NCBI GenBank assembly: GCA_046262515.1
Contig: JBHEMP010000068.1
Coordinates: forward strand, 1-5,334
DNA length: 5,334 nucleotides
Origin: JAXDLW01 sp046262515
GTDB taxonomy: Bacteria; Chloroflexota; Dormibacteria; DASZGP01
Direction of reading: 5' to 3'
Shown: in pieces, positions 4,446-5,334 of the stretch
Numbering within the stretch: position 1 is the first letter of the stretch
Layout: each line of letters begins with the position of its first letter
Notes under the pieces: model-generated
Databases searched by the model: none
What the model saw: the letters and a program-made list of their open reading frames with translations, nothing else
What the model was told of the DNA's origin: nothing
Translations under genes and position numbers: made by a program

Positions 4446-4976
4446 TCAGGAACCCTGGGGCTGGCTCGCAAGTGGCTGCGGGGCAGCGCTGCGGGTGCGC
4501 CTCAGCTGGACGAACCCGATGGTCAGAAGCACCACAGCCACCAGGTCGAAGGCGATTTCGAACGGGATGTCAGCCGCACAGGTTGCCAGCGAGTTGTTGG
4601 CGAAGACGTCGGGGCAGACCTTCTCATTGACCAGGTGCAGATGCAGCACCGCGTGCTGGATGACACCGTCGTAGAGGTTGAAGGCGCCCCCGCCAAGGAA
4701 GATCCCCGCGACCAAACCGCGGACGCGGTCGGGGGCCGCCTGCTCGTAGCGCCACAGGCGATACGTGCCCCACAGCAGCAGGACGGTGCTCACCACATGG
4801 AAGATCCCGTCGCTCAGGACACGGCCGGCCTGGTCCGTTCCCCAGTAGAAGTTGTGCCATTGCAGGATCTGGTGCAGGAGGGCTTCATCCAGGAAGCCGA
4901 TGATCCCTATCCCGATCAGCGCCCCGGTCAGTAGGGGCGAGCGATCCCTGTCGACGGTATTGACCTGCTCTGCCAC
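4446..4976 (-). CDS. DUF2243 family membrane protein
   Basis: This 176-residue integral membrane protein has four predicted helices at about 16-34, 57-75, 87-106 and 137-157. Family hallmarks are GIGIIGFLDEALLHQILQWH (22-41), DGIFH (56-60) and FNLYDGVIQHAVLHLHLV (99-116). The function of DUF2243 is not established. Basic residues lie in the loop at 73-86 and in the C-terminal tail (159-162), so by the positive-inside rule both ends face the cytoplasm. That puts His35, His41, His60, His108, His112 and His114, plus Cys121 and Cys133, at or near the outer face. A metal or heme-related role is only inference; from memory, the family often sits beside cytochrome oxidase assembly genes. It starts at GTG, with GGGAGG 6 nt upstream. 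The next minus-strand gene upstream stops 117 bp away, so it may have its own promoter. Confidence 0.85.
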   Translation of the reverse strand: MAEQVNTVDRDRSPLLTGALIGIGIIGFLDEALLHQILQWHNFYWGTDQAGRVLSDGIFHVVSTVLLLWGTYRLWRYEQAAPDRVRGLVAGIFLGGGAFNLYDGVIQHAVLHLHLVNEKVCPDVFANNSLATCAADIPFEIAFDLVAVVLLTIGFVQLRRTRSAAPQPLASQPQGS

Positions 4977-4982
4977 TCAGTG

Positions 4983-4988
4983 CCTCCC
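4983..4988 (-). promoter_or_regulatory. Ribosome binding site of the DUF2243 gene
   Basis: On the minus strand GGGAGG is followed by CACTGA and the GTG start, a strong site with 6-nt spacing. It supports GTG at 4976 as the true start, since no ATG precedes the first membrane helix. Confidence 0.75.
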
Positions 4989-5022
4989 GCCCCCCATTTC
5001 GGCGGTGGAAACCCCGTGCCCT

Positions 5023-5051
5023 AACCTAACCGGCGGCCGGACGTCCGTGAA
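5023..5051 (-). promoter_or_regulatory. Possible promoter of the DUF2243 gene with embedded palindrome
   Basis: Read on the minus strand, TTCACG (5046-5051) and TAGGTT (5023-5028) are separated by 17 bp. They match the -35 consensus at 4 of 6 and the -10 at 3 of 6, so the promoter is weak. The 10-bp perfect palindrome CGGACGTCCG (5038-5047) sits in the spacer and touches the -35, a position suited to a repressor site. Transcription would start near 5016, giving a leader of about 40 nt. The assignment is tentative. Confidence 0.3.
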
Positions 5052-5093
5052 TCAGTAACCCTATCGCGACGAACCGCAAACCAACTCGCAAAA

Positions 5094-5334
5094 TCAGTCG
5101 TGGGCAGTGCGGGAATGACGAAGATCCCGCGCCGCCAGCAATGCGGTCAGGACCTGTACCGCCACGATCCCGACGACCAGGGCCTTGGATGGGAAACCGC
5201 TTCGCCAGGCGGGCCGCAGCAGGTCGCCGGCATGGTCGGCGGCGGCACCGATGATCCACAGGACTGAGAGCACCACGAGCCCGGCGGCGCCGAGCCTTTC
5301 CCCCTTTTCCGCCCCCAGGCTCAGGAGCATCTGG
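5094..5334 (-). CDS. Unrecognised membrane protein, C-terminal part or small protein at window edge
   Basis: The frame is open to the right edge, so the ATG at 5330, followed by 78 codons, may be an internal methionine. I do not recognise the family. Two hydrophobic stretches are visible: AAGLVVLSVLWIIGAAA (about 15-31 from that ATG) and ALVVGIVAVQVLTALLAA (about 49-66). They are joined by DHAGDLLRPAWRSGFPSK, and a basic tail RDLRHSRTAHD ends the protein, which suggests the C-terminus is cytoplasmic. Codon third positions are strongly G/C in this frame and the translation is membrane-like, unlike the overlapping frame. It lies upstream of the DUF2243 gene on the same strand with a 117-bp gap. 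A link to copper or cytochrome oxidase assembly is possible from what I recall of DUF2243 neighbourhoods, but nothing in the residues proves it. Confidence 0.6.
   Translation of the reverse strand, partial: QMLLSLGAEKGERLGAAGLVVLSVLWIIGAAADHAGDLLRPAWRSGFPSKALVVGIVAVQVLTALLAARDLRHSRTAHD

Noticed and set aside
4294..4674. Plus-strand 126-residue open frame starting MAQPGSAP
   Set aside because: It begins inside the tRNA-Pro and then runs antisense to the DUF2243 gene, with no protein-like character.
5020..5032. CCTAACCTAACC, telomere-like repeat
   Set aside because: Only two units in a short intergenic region; no meaning as a telomere in a bacterial chromosome, so treated as a minor direct repeat near a possible promoter.
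5026..5259. Minus-strand 77-residue frame starting MDHRC
   Set aside because: It overlaps the better hydrophobic frame at 5094-5334 and has an arginine/proline-rich composition typical of a shadow.

Overview
The window is GC-rich bacterial chromosome, roughly two-thirds G+C by eye, with G or C in most third codon positions. It carries no mobile-element gene, CRISPR array or rRNA. The gene content (a TatA/TatC-only export system, a DUF4242 small protein, a DUF2243 membrane protein and a catalase-like-fold protein of a kind I associate with high-GC soil bacteria) suggests Chloroflexota/Dormibacterota-like or Actinomycetota-like bacteria. That placement is inference and no marker here settles it.

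Left part (1-869): the 3' end of hemL (glutamate-1-semialdehyde aminomutase, tetrapyrrole synthesis) enters from the left and meets, tail to tail, an 81-residue DUF4242 gene on the minus strand. A 163-bp divergent spacer follows. It holds a TATAAT box for the rightward genes and a perfect 8-bp inverted repeat just upstream of it.

Middle (870-3424): a plus-strand gene cluster, probably one operon: tatA, tatC, rph (RNase PH) and rdgB (XTP/dITP diphosphatase). tatC and rph overlap as TGATG. The rph-rdgB junction reads TGACG, so the start of rdgB is uncertain. The cluster combines Sec-independent protein export with two housekeeping nucleotide functions: tRNA 3'-end trimming and removal of deaminated purine nucleotides.

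Right part (3425-5334): a minus-strand gene for a 234-residue protein that looks like the catalase-like superfamily without obvious catalase catalytic features converges on rdgB. Its start lies next to a tRNA locus on the opposite strand, where the 5' half of a decayed tRNA-Pro(TGG) sits 18 bp before an intact tRNA-Pro(TGG). Beyond that are a minus-strand DUF2243 four-helix membrane protein with a strong ribosome binding site, and a partial, unrecognised two-helix membrane protein that leaves the window on the right.

Most of the window is ordinary housekeeping sequence. I do not see a clear new multi-gene system. The points most worth a second look are the tRNA-Pro relic, the inverted repeat in the tat promoter region, the rdgB start, the catalase-like and DUF2243 proteins of unknown function, and some unusual residues in TatA and TatC.
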